DNA from: Euprymna scolopes
Lineage: Eukaryota > Mollusca > Cephalopoda > Sepiida > Sepiolidae
Direction: 5' to 3'
Length of the DNA: 34,952 nucleotides
Assembly: GCA_024364805.1 (NCBI GenBank)
Contig: CM044493.1
Span: 41,017,237-41,052,188, forward strand
Part shown: positions 32,796 to 34,952 of the stretch, piece after piece
How the letters are laid out: every line of letters starts with the position of its first letter
Numbering within the stretch: position 1 is the first letter of the stretch
Translations under genes and position numbers: made by a program
Notes under the pieces: generated by a model
What the model saw: only the letters and a program-made list of their open reading frames with translations
Database searches by the model: none
Told to the model about the DNA's origin: nothing

Positions 32796-34657
32796 TTATG
32801 GTAATAAAACTATCGCCAAAAACTATTGCGTACTTAGCAATACAGATGAACAATGGATATTACAAAATATAAACTTATAAACTTTAACTAATACATATGT
32901 AAATGAACAATATGGTGTTCTGTTTCAGGGAGTTTGTAGATTACTACGGTATTTTAAAATGTTCTGACATTATTAGAATTAAATAAGCATAAATTGTTTG
33001 GATCTTAATATAGTTAAGAAAGACGGAAGCTTCTTTTGTATTTATCTGTTCAGAAGATAATTTGCTTTTCTATGAAAATCGCCCAAGACATTTGATGTAA
33101 GGAGCTGAAAAAATTATACTTCAAGATCAAAAATATGCAAAGGATCTAGAAAAGCCAATAATTCCCTATTTTTCAGAAACATCGCTCCTGGAATGTGAGG
33201 ACTAAAGGATAAAAGTTACGCAATTGCCGAAAGTACACCCTAGATTCACTTTTTAATCTTCTTAAAAATGATTTTCAGTTGTTTATCTGTTGAATAAATA
33301 AAACATAGTATCTTGATATATTCTTTTGGGGCAAAGTATTGTATCTTATCTGATGCACCTGTTCATCTTTTTGTCCTCGCTCATTGAAAACTGTAGACTG
33401 GAATAGTTTTCGTCCTTGCTTAGAATGTCAATTTGGGGGAACTGAATTTTCCCCATGGTATAAAAAGGACCTTATATGCAAATCTGTCCTCCTGAATAAA
33501 CAAGCAAATGGGACATTGAAAACAAAATTCAATTCATAATGAGTTATTTGCTTTCTAAGAATTCATTTTGCATTGGGTAAAATTTTATCCATATCTGTCA
33601 TTAGTCTCTTACTCTTTGAAAGCGTCTAAAAATAGTCTCCAATCTCATAGTTCTCGAACTACTAATTAAACTCCACTCTTTGTCATATCAGCGCAATGTT
33701 GTATCACTATGGCTATTTTATAGATATTTTCTGAAAATGTGATTTGACAAACTCATCGTATCGATGCCCTAACTACGTACTATTTCTGATTAAACCGACG
33801 AAAAGCACAATTCCATCTCTTTAATTATGCGGTCTCACGCATGCGTTGTACTCTAATACTTTCTTTCCTCGGACCGCTTCACCTTAGAATTCCTTTCACT
33901 TCCGGTTTCCCTGACTGTACAAACATTCAGAAGGTAAAATGTAATTTGAACTGACATCTAGTTGCTCATATCCCTTCATATTTCCTTGTGTTCCAAATGG
34001 TACTACCTTACGTCTCTGTGGCATCGTTTGGGATGATTAAGAGTTAAACAAAAAAAATCTTATTCAAGCAATACGCGACATGAAATAATCAAGAATTAGT
34101 TTTTGGAATTTTTCTAAAATCTGGAAGTCTCATTATTTTAAAATAAAGCGAACAAACGAAGATAAATGCGTTAGATGCGTATTATTATATATATTAATCT
34201 ATCGTCGATGAATTCCACCATTAACGTTGCCTTCAGTCATTAAAATGGTAAGGAAAGTTGAATGATTACCATGCAAATCGTCCGGGAAGAAAAACAATAT
34301 GGCCGACTGACAAAAAAAAAAAAAAGCACAGATTAAGGAAGGGATACTAATTTACGATTGCTCCTAAATTTTTTTTTTGTGTTTTTTTTTCGTGTTTTTA
34401 TTTTTGTCTTTTGTAAGTGGTGAATAATTTTGTCGGTTTCGTGAACGTAATTTATTTTCACACTGGTTTCGCTACTCGTTTATCCGATCTTTCATCTGTT
34501 CGTCTTCATGCTTATTTTATGTTTGTCGATTTGACTCATCGCCGAAATAATGTTTCCGTCGGGCTTTCCATCTTTATAATAAAAGTCATTTTAGATTTAC
34601 AGAATTAGGGATCTGACTCACCATTAATGGGGATGAGCTTTTGCACGCCCGCATGCA
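32796..34657. other. 1.86 kb without recognisable gene
   Basis: AT-rich unique sequence. A GC-richer segment at about 33830-33915 (ACGCATGCG, CACTTCCGGTTTCC) recalls GCGCATGCGC and ACCGGAAAGTG inside the 32 kb Helitron, but the match is too short to call. The frame 34417-34608 has no motif. A poly-A run lies at 34311-34325, and a T-rich stretch at 34370-34410. Confidence 0.4.
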
Positions 34658-34661
34658 CCCC

Positions 34662-34662
34662 C

Positions 34663-34706
<44 letters not shown>

Positions 34707-34757
34707 CATATATATATATGTGTGTGTGTGTGTATGTGTGTGTGTGCGTGCGTGTGT
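34662..34757. repeat. Compound (CA)n-(TA)n-(TG)n microsatellite
   Basis: (CA)n passes into (TA)n with GTA/ACA breaks and then into (TG)n with CG variants. The order CA-TA-TG makes the whole block self-complementary, so it can fold as one hairpin. Alternating purine-pyrimidine sequence of this type also favours Z-DNA. Confidence 0.95.
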
Positions 34758-34913
34758 CTTGTAGTTCCTGATTGCTTGTTGATTATTTTGTTCGCAAACT
34801 CCTAAGATTTTTTAAAGAATCTAACAACCATATAAAGGCTGATATTACATTAGCCAGCTTACTTTTAAATTAAGTGAGTCTTCTGTAACCATGTTCCACA
34901 CACAATATAATAA

Positions 34914-34952
34914 TCTCTCTCTTACTCTCTCTCTCTCTCTATATATATATAT
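34914..34952. repeat. (CT)n-(AT)n microsatellite, cut by the window end
   Basis: (CT)n with one interruption passes into (AT)n that continues beyond the window. Confidence 0.95.

Overview
This window reads as intergenic DNA from an invertebrate animal genome, most likely a cephalopod mollusc such as an octopus. That is an inference from the mix seen here: very AT-rich unique sequence, long (TA)n and (TAA)n microsatellites, an APE-type LINE family present several times, a Penelope-like fragment, mariner/Tc1 elements, and Helitrons with internal tandem repeats. I found no convincing host gene, exon series, intact tRNA or rRNA. Almost every long open frame is a transposon remnant or a translated microsatellite.

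Layout. 0-2.4 kb: a ~130 bp tandem repeat (215-600), a (TAA)n array and a long (TA)n palindrome. 2.4-3.0 kb: a Penelope-like reverse transcriptase fragment. 4.2-6.6 kb: LINE copy 1 (plus strand), 5'-truncated, with most of its reverse transcriptase still readable. 8.95-9.36 kb: a possible Helitron-like remnant. 10.42-11.34 kb: a Helitron-like element filled by a five-unit repeat. 12.2-12.66 kb: a 21-bp minisatellite with higher-order structure. 13.3-13.7 kb: the 3' end of a second LINE family. 14.4-14.5 kb: an assembly gap inside (TA)n. 15.11-16.28 kb: a mariner bounded by 32-bp inverted repeats. 16.6-18.8 kb: LINE copy 2 (minus strand), with the endonuclease region kept but the reverse transcriptase core lost. 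19.4-20.5 kb: two further tandem repeats. 22.7 kb: a tRNA-like SINE head. 26.3-27.0 kb: an eroded Tc1/mariner-type transposase. 28.06-28.69 kb and 31.37-31.58 kb: LINE copies 3 and 4, both 5'-truncated. 30.34-30.86 kb: a cluster of mariner-like terminal repeats. 31.99-32.80 kb: a non-autonomous Helitron with both canonical ends.

The parts do not form a working pathway. The common thread is one LINE family inserted four times in both orientations, plus several non-autonomous DNA elements carrying or lying beside tandem repeats. I see no evidence for a novel multi-gene system. The most informative items are the four LINE copies, the complete 804-bp Helitron, the structured 10.4 kb Helitron-like element, and the ~130 bp repeat found both as a tandem array and, probably, as a solitary copy 12 kb away.
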